Positions 1-10,365 of a stretch of DNA of 64,000 bases are shown here, in pieces. This stretch comes from Nematopogon swammerdamellus. Lineage: Eukaryota; Arthropoda; Insecta; Lepidoptera; Adelidae. Position 1 is the first letter of the stretch. Each line of letters begins with the position of its first letter. The DNA lies in the NCBI GenBank assembly GCA_946902875.1, contig OX336349.1, positions 11,121,891 through 11,185,890 of the forward strand, given 5' to 3'. A program made the position numbers and the translations under genes. The notes under the pieces are model-generated. The model searched no databases and was not told where the DNA came from. It worked only from the letters and a program-made list of their open reading frames with translations.

Positions 1-27
1 ATTACTCGTATACTGAAACTAAAATAT

Positions 28-90
28 CCTTTATTGCATAAAAAATCGTTGGCAAAAGGCGGGTTTAATGCCTAAAGTCATTATCTAGTC
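28..90 (-). repeat. LINE 3' tail-like fragment
   Basis: The segment TTTATTGCA, then GGCAAAAGG, then TTAATGCC recurs in the same order at about 23180-23245 and, more diverged, at 39068-39150. In lepidopteran genomes this pattern is common at the 3' ends of LINE retrotransposons; on that reading the tail lies on the minus strand. The piece is too short to assign to a family. Confidence 0.35.
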
Positions 91-663
91 GTCATGCCTG
101 GAATTGTGATTAATGTTGATCGGTATTGTACTCTCTTATCCGTCTCAAACTCCTTCAAACACAACGTTTTTTGGCGTTAATACATAACCTGCTTGCTACT
201 TTATTCTCACTAAACTGTTTATACGTTTTATGTGAGTATGTACCCTTCCTTATGTCCTTCTTTCCATTTGCCTTTTATATGCCTCTCTCTTTCTACAAAG
301 TGTACACTCGTGCCAATAATAATCTTTTAGGCAATTGTGTGGCTGATATATATAAAAACGTATATGCGTATTTCTCTTTGAAAGCAAGACAAACCGTTAT
401 AATACATTAGACCGTAGACGTGGTCAAAGTCAACACCTATATAGATATGCATATCTTTTACCAACCTAAAGGTATCCATTTTGGTTAGAGAACTTTACAA
501 TAATTACATTTTAACAAACTATCCCATGTGCTTCACAAACTTTTGAATATAATATTTTAATGTATTGGTTTTCAGTTCGCTCCGTGTTTATAAATTCCTA
601 GCAGACTCTACTTTCAGTAAAGCTAATTTGAGCCGCACAATAAGGCTTTAAATTTAATATTCT
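91..663. other. AT-rich stretch without recognisable feature
   Basis: Mostly AT-rich DNA with a few short open frames. The frame at 126-410 begins with a non-ATG codon and has the leucine/phenylalanine-rich composition expected of chance translation of AT-rich DNA. I see no splice structure, no repeat partner in the window and no RNA gene. Confidence 0.5.
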
Positions 664-786
664 ATGGAGCGGCTTCTAAAGGTTGGACCCTATCGTGACT
701 CGGATGAGGCTGGGGAGTGGGGGGATGTTGAAATTCACCGTCGCGCCGATCCACCACCAGCCTCGTCTGGTCGGAGCTCTAGTTAA
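664..786 (+). CDS. short coding-like frame, possible broken retroelement tail
   Basis: A 40-codon frame starts at ATG 664 (MERLLKVGPYRDSDEAGEWG, then a polar, proline- and serine-rich end) and stops at 784-786. An in-frame stop lies three codons upstream. The block is GC-rich inside an AT-rich neighbourhood, and its charged, non-repetitive composition is more protein-like than the chance frames around it. I do not recognise the peptide. It may be the end of a retrotransposon ORF, an exon of an unrelated gene, or chance. Confidence 0.2.
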   Translation: MERLLKVGPYRDSDEAGEWGDVEIHRRADPPPASSGRSSS

Positions 787-990
787 AACGGCTCATGCAT
801 TCATTAACTACATTATTTCGCAAATTGCTTGTTTATTTTCCGTGTTCTTTATAAGGGGTTAAATTACCCAGTACAGGACTATATTAATGAAATGTTGACT
901 TAAGATATTTTTTTTAGGGAACATTTTGAGTTATCATGTTACATGTTGAGTTATCGTGCAGAAGCCCGTTGAATCTTTCAATGAGATATT

Positions 991-1281
991 GGAAGCCCCA
1001 CTGCATCTCTCCCCATGCATGTCGTAAAAGGCGAGGGATAAGGACACGATGCCGTGCTAAAGGGCGACAGGCTAACCACCTCTCACCTTGGCGCGGTCCT
1101 TCCACCGAGTCGTGCAGCGGGTGGGTCTTCGTGCCTTACTTGCTAATTGATAGTTATCTTGTCCGAATACTTTGCTAAACGTGGCGGTCGGTGTTGTAAT
1201 TTACAAGAGTATTTGCAGCACAACTCCGATTACTCTGCTTACCCTGATTGTCGGGATACAGCGTGCGTGATATGTATGTAT
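991..1281 (+). repeat. interspersed repeat (CACTGCATCTCTCCCC family)
   Basis: The unit opens with CCCCACTGCATCTCTCCCC, continues through GTCGTAAAAGGCGAGGGATA and CTAAAGGGCGACAGGCTAA, and ends with GTCGGGATACAGCGTG followed by a TATGTATG tail. A diverged copy in the opposite orientation covers about 11858-12130. Partial copies of the opening segment occur near 15600, 55930, 60480 and 62200. The unit looks like a retroelement 3' region; short open frames inside it are not genes. Confidence 0.6.
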
Positions 1282-1289
1282 GCAAAAAT

Positions 1290-3320
1290 AAATTATGTAT
1301 GTCTGATTAAGAAGGTGTTTGAAAAGCCCAAAATTCAGCGCATGCTATTAATAAAGAGTAACCTAATCTCACGTTACTTACTCTAAAATGACACGTTCGT
1401 GCGGGATCCTCAGAAATATCATAGAGTTCACATTTAAATTTAATTTCCCTCAAAATCACGTTCGACTTTGTTAGACCCCGCTCCCGTGCCCCGCACGGGG
1501 TTTGTCTACACGTACATTTCCATCTAAAAAGACATAATACACCTTCAGAACCTTATCAATTGAAAGGCTCTCAGCACGTGATGAGAGTGCGCATTGTAAA
1601 CGTGTAAATAAGTTTATAAAGATTATCTGAACTTTTAGAGTTGTAACTATCACAAATACCTCATACTATAACCGTGTTGCTGTGTACGTAAACCCATGTT
1701 GAAACTCCGATTCTATTGAGAAACGAATATGAGCTCACGTTTCGCAGTACCCGAAGTCAGAAAACCACGAGTGATTATTGAGTTGATGGAAGCCTATGTA
1801 GTCTTAAAGTAAGTTTAACTATTTGGGTATTAATTGCAAAGAATTGCGGAACCGCTTCACAACAATTTATTGTACTACTGAGGCACGGATTCTTCTTTAT
1901 AAAGGGTGTATCAATAACATATATTTTTTTCTTGAAGAAGTAATTATGTCTACTTATCGAAATATAGCGATTTTCAAAATTCTCACGTATGTTATAGCCT
2001 TAATTTTACGGCGGTTAGTTACGTGGCACGGTGCATAGTATACCGTTGTATGTATGTATACCACTGTTGTATGGTTGTATCCAAGTTGGAGAAGCAGTAC
2101 CAACTTATTTGAGAAGTGGATCAAGGTGGACCTTCCTACCAGTTCGTTGTTCTAATGTTCATTGCAGAATATGTCGCTCAAACTCGGCAACTAAGCTGCT
2201 GCTTTGACTCTTTCCCTTGGCTACATGTTATCTTCTGTAAACCTGTTAAACCCTCCGAACAAAATACTATAAATCAGTCGTTAAACCCAGCTACGGACTC
2301 AAGCTCAAGTGAATCCACCAAGAAATATTTAGTCAGTTCATCAAAAAGTATTCGTTCGTAGTCGTAGCATCTCCAATGTTTTAAGGTGCTATCAGGATTT
2401 ACATCACGTTATACAGTTCCAGCAGCAATTCATGCATGAACTGATCTCGTTTAAATTATCTCTTCGATAATAGCAAAGTACTCATATAAATAAATCTCCC
2501 TGTACAAATAAATGTGTTGATAAACTTCAGTACTTCGTAAAACAAACGATTTCTGAAATTGGTATTTTATTATGAAAAATAACGCAATCCTTAAAGGAAA
2601 GGAAAGTCGTAAAGATAAAATTATAATTCGCCAAGTAGAAATATGACCGTCAGAAACTTCATAAACTGTTCGGCTCCCTCGTAAAATCCATTTATATTAC
2701 GACGACGAAGGAAAATGAGCTGTTATATTCTCGTTCGCTAATCAAGATTGTTGCTCTCATTGGGAGCATTTGTAAGAATATCTACATAAAACGTATACTT
2801 TGAAATTTGTATAATGATGTATATATCTGGAAAACAGATTATATATTGAGTTTTTAAGACGAAACGGTAGTAACGATTATTTAGTTGATAATGTGTATGA
2901 CAAAGGTTGTTTCATTTATTAAACAGTTCATAATCACTGAATTGCAATTCAGTGCTCATAATGTACACAATTTCAGACATACCTACGACGTTTTGAAATT
3001 AACAACTTTTCTATCTTCTAATTTATTCAGGGTACTTCTCGTGAATTTATATTTTCCACGACCCAACTTCAGATTGCCTTAATTAAGTACGAGTACATGC
3101 ATTTATTTGTCTTCACAATCGATTATGATGCTCGGCGTTATGTGTGCAAATGAAGCCATTGTTAAAACAATGTCCCGACCACCCAAGTCGATTAAGACTG
3201 TCCAAAATGTTATGCTAATGTGATGATAACAATCGATTATGGCTACAAGGAATTCAGCTCAATTTTCTTCTTGTTCCTTACATATATAGTACCTACACTA
3301 CCTTCATATCATAATAACCG
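1290..3320. other. AT-rich stretch, nothing assigned
   Basis: About 2 kb of AT-rich DNA. None of the short open frames has a domain, a signal or a convincing exon context. I see no internal repeat larger than about 20 bp and no partner for this stretch elsewhere in the window. Confidence 0.5.
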
Positions 3321-3333
3321 TCCCGGCAGTAGG

Positions 3334-3376
3334 TATATAAACAAAAGTCAGTGCACGTTTATCGCGTTCAGTTCGT
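3334..3376 (+). promoter_or_regulatory. possible core promoter (TATA + initiator)
   Basis: TATATAAA begins at 3334, and an arthropod-type initiator TTCAGTT has its A at 3370, about 34-36 bp downstream of the TATA box. The candidate coding exon at 4033 lies about 660 bp further downstream on the same strand. TATA-like strings are frequent in AT-rich DNA and I cannot see transcript evidence, so this stays weak. Confidence 0.2.
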
Positions 3377-3541
3377 GGCTTCAGTATATATAAAAATATA
3401 CAATACAAGTCAAGTATGAATCATCTTCAAAGTGTTAGCTTTTCCCTTACTACGGCAAATTCGAATGGCTGCTAATTTTTTTGCTCAATGTCGCATCATA
3501 ATTTCAAAGAATAGGTACCTATTTGAAGTTAGAAAATAATT

Positions 3542-3581
3542 TTTTTTTACCGGTATTAGTAGTACTATACCGGTAAAAAAA
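3542..3581. repeat. short palindrome (ACCGGTAT arms)
   Basis: A T-run plus ACCGGTAT is followed about 10 bp later by ATACCGGT plus an A-run, giving arms of about 15 bp. It could fold as a stem-loop or be the core of a tiny MITE. No target duplication was found. Confidence 0.5.
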
Positions 3582-3849
3582 CTTTATCTTATTATCTTAT
3601 TACCCGACTACTTCGAAGCCAAAGGAGGATTACGATTGTTTGTGTATTTCTATTTCTGGTGTGCCATAAAGAATTTCTACCCCATTCTAAACGAAGCAAA
3701 ATCAATGACTGACTGAGACAACTCATGGCTCTATTTTACATAGTACAGCAGTTATTATTATAAATAAAGAAATATGTGAACTGTGCAGCACGGATTTTCA
3801 ACTGGATGCGATGCCCATGGACGTACAAAATAAACTTGATTATAATATG

Positions 3850-4099
3850 ATGCCACACTGCCTTCCAAATTCAAAGTGCAGTGATGTGTCGCGCACGCTC
3901 GCGTGCCGCCGTGAGTGATTGTGGGTGGTGTGCGCGTGAGTGGTGGGTAATGTAGTATGGGTGGTATGGGGTGGTAGCGGGTGGAGTGAGTGCTGGAGCG
4001 GGCGGGAAGGCGAGAGGGTGGTGGCGTGCAAAATGCCGTGCTGCGGCTGTTGGTGGAACGGCAGCCAGCGACATCGGCCACCGGACGAGGCTGACACCG
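3850..4099 (+). promoter_or_regulatory. CpG-rich block, possible 5' UTR/first exon
   Basis: This 250-bp block is much richer in G, C and CpG than its AT-rich surroundings and is strongly G-rich on the + strand. It ends at a strong splice-donor sequence (CACCG then GTGAGT at 4100). Such an island with a donor suggests the first exon of a host gene read left to right. The antisense frame of 119 codons over this block (3758-4117) is proline/threonine/histidine-rich because it translates the complement of GTG-rich DNA, and I do not regard it as a gene. Confidence 0.35.
4033..4099 (+). CDS. candidate first coding exon of an unidentified gene
   Basis: ATG at 4033 sits in a good insect start context (CAAAATGC). 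It opens a frame beginning MPCCGCWWNGSQ and continuing through an arginine/proline/aspartate-containing stretch for 22 complete codons. At 4100 a strong donor, GTGAGT, interrupts the frame after the first base of a codon, so the intron would be phase 1. Four cysteine/tryptophan-rich residues right after the start could be a lipidation site, but this is inference. I do not recognise the protein. No acceptor or second exon was identified, so the rest of the gene would have to lie far downstream, possibly outside the window. Confidence 0.28.
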
Positions 4100-4130
4100 G
4101 TGAGTAATCAATATCATACTTTGATAGTAT

Positions 4131-4206
4131 TTTTTTTTATTGAAATTGCGACATGTGGTGTCGAACCCATAAGGTGTCTAAAGGCGCCCATGGACATTGG
4201 CGCTTG
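4131..4206 (-). mobile_element. LINE 3' end fragment with poly(A)
   Basis: Reading the minus strand, the fragment carries TGTCCATGGGCGCC, GACACCTTATGGGT and CACATGTCGC before an A-run at 4131. The same order ends the LINE fragments at 18080-18340 (+) and 60870-61400 (-). This marks it as the 5'-truncated 3' end of the same LINE family. Confidence 0.55.
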
Positions 4207-4612
4207 AAAGTTTACGCAACACTATACATGTACGTAATATGTGCATAGGTAGTACTTATTCTATGCTCTGAACTATTCTTGCTTTAATCAATGTTGAGGT
4301 TATGTATGATACACTTGTCATATATTTGAGATTTTTACTATATGAATAATTGGGTGGGACAAGCCATTTTCGAGGTTTTAAATTAATTGTATAGAATATA
4401 CATATAACAAATACAAATACATATACCTACATGTAATGTCACACGTGTGTACATATACATATTAGGAAAGAGAGGGAATGGGAAGAAGTGCCTAGTGCCT
4501 GATCTGTGGTGATCTGCCATTCTTTGACGGTCGCCGACAAATGGACCTAGCAACAGCAATTCGATATTTGTGATGTGAAAATATTCATGAAAGTGAGGGT
4601 ACTCAGAGAGTT

Positions 4613-4835
4613 GTTAAATTTCATGTATAAATGACGGTTTAGTGTTGTGTTTATTAATGTGCATAGACGATTTTTTGTGCTAGTAGATAGACTAGCAAAC
4701 ATTCATTGTAGTAAATATTTAAGTTAAATTTCATGTATCAATGACGGTTTAGTGTTGGGTTTATTAATGTTGCATAGACGACTTTTTGTGCTTGTAGATA
4801 GTTTAACAAACATTCATTGTGGTAATGTATAAATC
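4613..4835 (+). repeat. 110-bp tandem duplication
   Basis: Two diverged copies begin with GTTAAATTTCATGTAT at 4613 and 4723. Each runs through ATGACGGTTTAGTGTTG, GCATAGACGA and AACATTCATTGT. The period is 110 bp, with a few substitutions and single-base indels between copies. Confidence 0.75.
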
Positions 4836-4839
4836 TTTG

Positions 4840-6089
4840 TATAAACAATGTAACTATATAGGAATAAATTAGTACTTATATATCTGTTGCTAATGAAGCA
4901 GCCGCAAGGCCAGTTTGGGCGATAGCTATTGCTTTTACATTGTAATGCAAAATATATAATAAACTTTTGAACTTTTGAACTTTGTTTAGAAAAAATGATT
5001 GTTTTCCAGTAGCTTAGCTTTAGACACCCCACTCGATGCTTTACCCCATCGATCCTTTTGATTTTTACCCGATTGCGCGAAGCAAAAAGAAGGATTGTGT
5101 TTTGTTCGTAGCCTGTTTGACCCCTATTATTATACATAATTATACGAATTATGTATCCACATCAAAACCACAGCACAGAACCATAATGCCAATTTCAAGT
5201 CTTTGCTTGTACCGTTAATGGTTGTGGTGTGCCCTTTGAAATAAAGTATGTCTGAAACTGAAACTTAAACGTAAATAAAAATTATTTTATTAGCATAACC
5301 TGGGTGTGTGGTCCGCCCCTATACGATACGCCAGTGTGCAGTATAAACCTTCTGTGTGTCTGACAAAATATTCCAATTCAAATTCAAATTTTTTTTATTA
5401 TTAAGAAACACACACATTACATAAGAGGGATACAACAACAGTACAATACAATACAAAATGACACATAAACAATTGACATAAACATTATTATACCTATACC
5501 TATCCAACGGCGGGTAGTAAAAATCTTCAAAATTGTTTATTATTTTATTTCAAGGGAAATATCTGCTCTCACTTATCTACTGAATAGTTTATTCTTGTTA
5601 GAAATCCTCGTAATGGATTAACTAGAGCCTACTTCATTTCAGATATTGCTTATGTTAAAATTATTCTGTCGAAATGTCAGTCAAGTTCAATGTTCCAAGG
5701 GAGAACTGGAGTGGCGCGAGCATAATACGATAAATCATTTCAGTTCTAATGATCGCTGGTTTAGCTGATTTGGACTGCGTCTAACTATAGGTAGACATTA
5801 AAAGGCTTAAACCCAGATTTTGTTTAAATTAAGAATACGAAAAAAAAATTCCGTATTTTTTAAAGATAAGCAATTTTTTAAAGATTAAAGATTTCATTAT
5901 TCATGTAATAGAGATTACACTAAATTATTATAATTAATAATCAAAAATTGCTCTAAGTCTCGAAAAACCCCTCTCTGATGATCCGGCTCCTCGCTTCATC
6001 AACCATTTTCTGAACCACAGGCTTCGTGCGAAGTTGTCATGAAACCATTGAAGTGCATACTACATTTTGTAAATTAAAAATAACTTACT
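4840..6089. other. AT-rich stretch with a probable LINE tail
   Basis: Mostly unassigned AT-rich DNA. Around 5380-5510 a T-run followed by ATTATTAAGAAACACACAC and ACAATACAATACAAAATG resembles the inverted 3' tail of a LINE, but no coding part is attached. The antisense frame 4814-5137 and others here look like chance. Confidence 0.4.
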
Positions 6090-6473
6090 GTTTTATGGAA
6101 GCTGACACGATTGGCTATAGACTACTACTTCAAGTCTACTATATTCGTGATGTCAGCCCATAACACCTCGGTGAACTAGGTGCCATGTCAGTGCTTCCCT
6201 TCGGGCGTGCATGCTACACTGAACTGGTCGAAAAACACGAAAGATTTACCATAGCCGTTTCAACCGACATTTCATTCAGTGCGGTGGTACCAATCCGGGC
6301 GCGTTAACCCCTACCACCTAGTAACGTAAGAAGGGAAGGAACCTACAGCTTTACGTGGAATCCCAACCACGGTCAGCCTCCAACGGGCGAGCGGTCACCA
6401 ATCCAAGTACTGACCGTGCCCAGGTGTGCTTATGATCACGACCGATCTAACCACTGAGCTACCGAGGCTGACG
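6090..6473 (-). mobile_element. full-length SINE with tRNA/5S-like head
   Basis: Read on the minus strand from 6473, the element starts with a tRNA-like A box (GGTAGCTCAGTGGTTAGA, 6445-6462). This is followed by a stretch closely resembling the end of 5S rRNA (GGTCAGTACTTGGAT, then GGTGACCGC; 6391-6421). The body has CTAGGTGGTAGG, TGGTACCACCGCACTGAATG, GTTCAGTGTAGC and TTATGGGCTGACATCACG. The 3' end is GTGTCAGCTTCCAT with a short A-rich tail. Partial copies of the body occur at 15440, 18560, 20344, 29005, 55988, 56160, 60222, 61870 and 63765. SINEs are transcribed by RNA polymerase III and mobilised by a LINE partner. It encodes no protein. Confidence 0.75.
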
Positions 6474-6538
6474 GGCATAATGTTTTTATAAGATATTACA
6501 CAGTAAATCTCGTTATTTTCATAAGCTTCTGTTTTTTT

Positions 6539-6997
6539 GAAGTGAAAACTTCTTTAGCGGCGCTTGGCACGTTTTTAGGTGGGTAAAAAATGTTAAACTC
6601 GCGTCATATCGCGAAAAGCGTCAGAGTGTCAGATCTCGAAAAGCGTCAGATTTATTTTTATTATTTAAAATGTAACCTTAAGTCATATTGCATTAAGGGT
6701 TAAGTTACGAGTGGCTCGGGATCAATTCTGTTCGTCTCTCAGTGACAGTAAAGCCGAAAGCGAATCAAGGGAATCCGATATTCGTTTGGTCGTTTATGTG
6801 ATTTCGTGGCTCAATGGTAAGAGTGTAGGATTTGTATTTTTTGACCATGGGTTCGAATCCCTCAAATTTTTTTTTGTTTTTTTTTGTTTTGTTTTCTTTT
6901 TTAAGCAATGTTACGGTGTTAAATTTTTTTTAGGGTGTTTAGTTTTTTTTATAACCACCTAAGAATTATTTTCGGAAACACAACAAGTTTTCACTTC
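6539..6997. mobile_element. short inverted-repeat element with tRNA-like core
   Basis: GAAGTGAAAACTT (6539-6551) and its exact complement AAGTTTTCACTTC (6985-6997) bound a 459-bp unit. The next outward bases differ and I see no clear target duplication. Inside lies a tRNA-like A/B box pair (6801-6866). The unit could be a MITE that acquired a SINE, or a SINE family with inverted flanks. Confidence 0.4.
6801..6866 (+). mobile_element. tRNA-derived SINE head
   Basis: GTGGCTCAATGGTAAGAGTG (6806-6825) matches a polymerase III A box and GGGTTCGAATCCC (6849-6861) a B box. Spacing is tRNA-like, but the segment does not close into a full cloverleaf and is followed by T-rich low-complexity sequence. 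I therefore call a SINE head and not a tRNA gene. Confidence 0.5.
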
Positions 6998-7055
6998 TGC
7001 CGGCACTCCCGGAGTGCAACTGGGGTTTTTTTTTTCATTTTTCTTTGGTTGTAGT

Positions 7056-7100
7056 CACAGAGCATGGAATATCGGCGCGCGCGGTATTCCATGCTCTGTG
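7056..7100. repeat. perfect palindrome with 16-bp arms
   Basis: CACAGAGCATGGAATA (7056-7071) is exactly complemented by TATTCCATGCTCTGTG (7085-7100) around a 13-bp CpG-rich loop. GGTTGTAGT stands directly outside both ends as a direct repeat (7048-7056 and 7099-7107, sharing the outermost arm base). The layout resembles a tiny insertion with a target duplication. Confidence 0.8.
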
Positions 7101-7639
7101 GTTGTAGTGATAGGTATATGCAATGTTCTTGGGTAAATGTTAGGGTATATGCTTACATAATATACTTAGTTGTGTACTTGGGCCTGACTTAAAATCAGCG
7201 TTTCTCTCACCGGCTCACGGGCTCGGTGGTGAGGGACTGAGTCTGTGTCAAGTCCCATTTTTCTTGTCCGTATTGTGTTGTTGTATGTGTGTTGGACGAG
7301 AGAAATAAAGGCCATAAAATTTCATTTCATTTAATTCCATCATTTTATTATTGACGTTATCACGACATCATTTGATAAAATTAATCAAATTGGAATTAGA
7401 GTGGCAATATCCGTTTGAAAACTAAATTTCGGTCACCAAAAGCAATTTAAACTGTAAAACTTATTAAATTGCTCAATAGATACTCTATATAAAATATGTA
7501 TATAAATAGAAATTCGAGCGTCCGTTCATCATATCCTTATAAATAAAATTTATCAAAATCACATAAAGACGACAAACTTTTAGAACGTGGGCTGTTTAGG
7601 CAATTTTTAGCTGAATGAAAACTTCAAAGTATTAAAAAA

Positions 7640-7870
7640 AAAATATTATTTCTAAGTATTTTCCTCCAACTTCAGTACACTTGTTCATTCTTTCAAACAA
7701 TGTTTGAAAACAATTCAAAAACGCTCCTTGGGAAAGGTCGAAAAATGCTGTCTAAATTCTTCCACTGCTTCGTTTGAGTAGTCAGAAGTTCGGCCACGTA
7801 AATTTTTAAGTGGGAAACAAGGAAAAGTCTCATGGGGCCAGGTCAGGGCTGTTGGGCAGGTCAGGAGCAT
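7640..7870 (-). pseudogene. dead mariner-type transposase, 3' part
   Basis: On the minus strand the frames give NSPDLAP-stop-DF, then SNEAVEEF, FPKERF and finally NKCTEVGGKYLEI. This is the order of the C-terminal third of mariner-family DDE transposases: the PDLAP(S)D motif with the third catalytic acid, then the FERMNKC...GGKYLE end. Stops and at least one frameshift separate the pieces, and the serine expected between P and D is a TGA stop, so it is inactive. The earlier part of the gene may extend to about 8230, where I could not align it. Confidence 0.7.
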
Positions 7871-8249
7871 GAGACAACAATTGAATACTTTAATTGGTCA
7901 AATATCCAGTGTCGCAGCCGCAGCATTTTTGATTGCCCTTCTGTGATAAGTGCGGTATCTAACGGGAAGCCTACCTGACGTGAAGATGGTCGTGTAAATT
8001 GTTTGCAGTGACCCGTGATTAAATCTTATTTCATTGTGAATGTCACGGCGTGTGACATTTCTGCGTTCCTTGTTAGCCACTCCATTTGATCACGGCGAGC
8101 TTCCCGGTCGACCTTCATCTTTGACACTGGGCCGATCTCATTTGAATCCATGATACCAGTATTCAGTGCACAGCTCCTGTACCGGCGTAACAAACTCGCC
8201 GATGTGAGTATGAGAAATGATCTCACTCAACCATCAGAAGGCGTTCCGT

Positions 8250-10364
8250 TATGTATCCGACCCGGCTATTGGTTGAAATATGCGAGTATTTGCGTGTGAG
8301 CGAGTGAGTTTACGCCGGTAGAGCACCAGTGATGGAGCAGAGTCCCTCAAATGCAGCTGTAAAAAAATCATGGGATTCTATGAATGTTAATTTACGTTTG
8401 AAGTCGTAACAATTCATTGCACGAAATGATTCGCGCTACACCTCCACCGTGATTTTCAAATATCGACTGACACAGTTTGTTTTAAAAACCCATAAAACTG
8501 AAAATGGGTATTTTACAAATTTGTGTTTTCGATCTACTTCGAAATTGCCCTCAATTTGACATCAAATATGGACTATAGAGTATAAATGTACAGTTTTTGT
8601 ATAACTTCAAATTTTCAGAACAGCCTATGTAAAGTAAAAAATCTAATGTAAAGTCTTACTAAGCAAGCATATACGTCAATGAACACGCGTATTTCTAACT
8701 CGAGTTTCCATTGTAACGCAACGAAAGCAGCTAACTCCCATCAAGAGGTGGTCCCTTAAGATTGATTGAAGTTTACTGACGGGGAAGTAAACTTCCGAAC
8801 TGCCGCCGCCGCGCCGTCGTCGTTCGCTCGACAAGCACAGCGCGCGCACAGCCGAAGTGAAGGGTTCAGTCAGTTCCGTCCCTAATCCCAGGTGAATTAA
8901 ACTCACTGAGTCCCGCCTGCCAGATCGTGCGCTAGTGATGCTACATATATTGACTTGGCCGGATACTGCAAATCCGGTCTATACCTTTATCTTGACTGCA
9001 TAGCCGGATATCTGGACGAATGTACAAAAATGTCATACTAGAGGTTTTTCCGAAGCTGGAATACTTCAACTTGCTATTTGTACAAATTCTGCTGAAATGT
9101 TAACAAAGGAAACAATAAAAGTATTTATCGGAGTCCCTGCTCGGCATCCGGTCGGATAGTAAAACAGAGACCAGTAACCGGATAACCCTTGCATCCCTAT
9201 TGAGGGCCGTATCCCGTTAGCCTGAGCGGATTTACAAAATAAGTACTTATGCCTCTGTAGGCAATGCTAGTAATAGAACGGAGATTTTAGTGCAATTTAC
9301 ATATTTCTGATTGTGTTAAGGAATGAGCTAATGGAACTAACATTTGAGCAGCACATTGAGTGATTGATAATGATAATACAATGAAGAGGAACAAACCTAA
9401 TTATGAGAAGCAACAACTTAGGGTTGAAAGTGATCGAAAACTGAAGAAGGATCATAATTATTCTTCTTTTATTTGAATGCGAATTAAGTATTTATTTAAT
9501 TAGAATTAACCCGCAATATTCCTATATAATCGTATGTTGTCTTAAAAATATTTCCATTCGGTGAATAAAGAGTGAACACGCACAGTTCTTTGTTGAAGCT
9601 GCACGTTATCGTGTGCTTACTCACACGAATAACACCGTGCAGTTATTCTTCTGGAATATTCACAAATATAGTAACGAACAAAGCGGTGTGTCAGACAGGG
9701 GTGAGTTTGAGCGCCTGAGTGTATATAAGCAACTATGAAAACTATGCACAATTTACCTTATTCGCGCGAATATAATGCGGGAACGTTCCATTGCCTACAG
9801 GATATTCTTTTGTTCTCATTTCTGGCTCTTCCCGAATACCGTGCGTCGCTTTTCGCTTCAATACACTTCTCTCTCATTCTTCTTTCTCTATAATTTTAAT
9901 CCCTATCATCCAATGGTTGGCTCGAAGAAATAGATAAGTCCGCCTTTACGCACTTCTGTATGTCTTGTTTCTTTTCGTGTAGTGTTCTTTTTTCAATTGT
10001 GTGTTTCTATTTTATTCTATTCCCTGTTCCTCGTTTATCTAAGTTGCAGCATTGACTTAATTAATATATTACTAGCATTAGTAATATAAACATAGGTACT
10101 ACTTACATTAAATATACTAAATGCACTTACTGACTACTGACTACTGACTACTGCCTGCATGTACTTCTCCCACATCCCAAAGGTTAGTTAGAATAGAATG
10201 CCTCGCGGCATTAAGCTCGCCTGTTGTACCTAATTATTATAAATTGGTGTTCAATAAAGAATATATACATACATAAACATACTTATAATTTTTTCTCTTC
10301 ATTTGGGGCTTTGCATTTATCTATTGAACAAATACACTTACTGAATGTAGATAGGCTTCGAGGA
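8250..10364. other. stretch without a recognisable gene; TATCCGG-rich relic
   Basis: Mostly unassigned. Between about 8950 and 9210 the words CCGGAT and ATCCGG recur several times in both orientations, which suggests an old, decayed transposon. A short ACTACTG tandem (about four units) lies near 10130-10155. No coding features are supported apart from the possible 5' UTR block listed separately. Confidence 0.4.
8785..8891 (+). other. possible non-coding first exon (GC-rich, donor)
   Basis: A GC-rich, CpG-rich block contains an initiator-like TCAGTCAGTTCC and ends CCCAG then GTGAAT, a good splice donor with GT at 8892-8893. No long frame is present, so if real it would be a 5' UTR exon. GC-rich blocks of this size can also come from decayed repeats. 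Confidence 0.18.
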
Positions 10365-10365
10365 A

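Noticed and set aside
3758..4117. 119-codon antisense frame over the CpG-rich block
   Set aside because: Composition (His/Pro/Thr/Arg) comes from the complement of GTG/GGC-rich DNA. Three overlapping frames are open there.
6391..6421. 5S rRNA gene fragment
   Set aside because: Only about 30 bp of 5S-like sequence is present, as part of a dispersed SINE.
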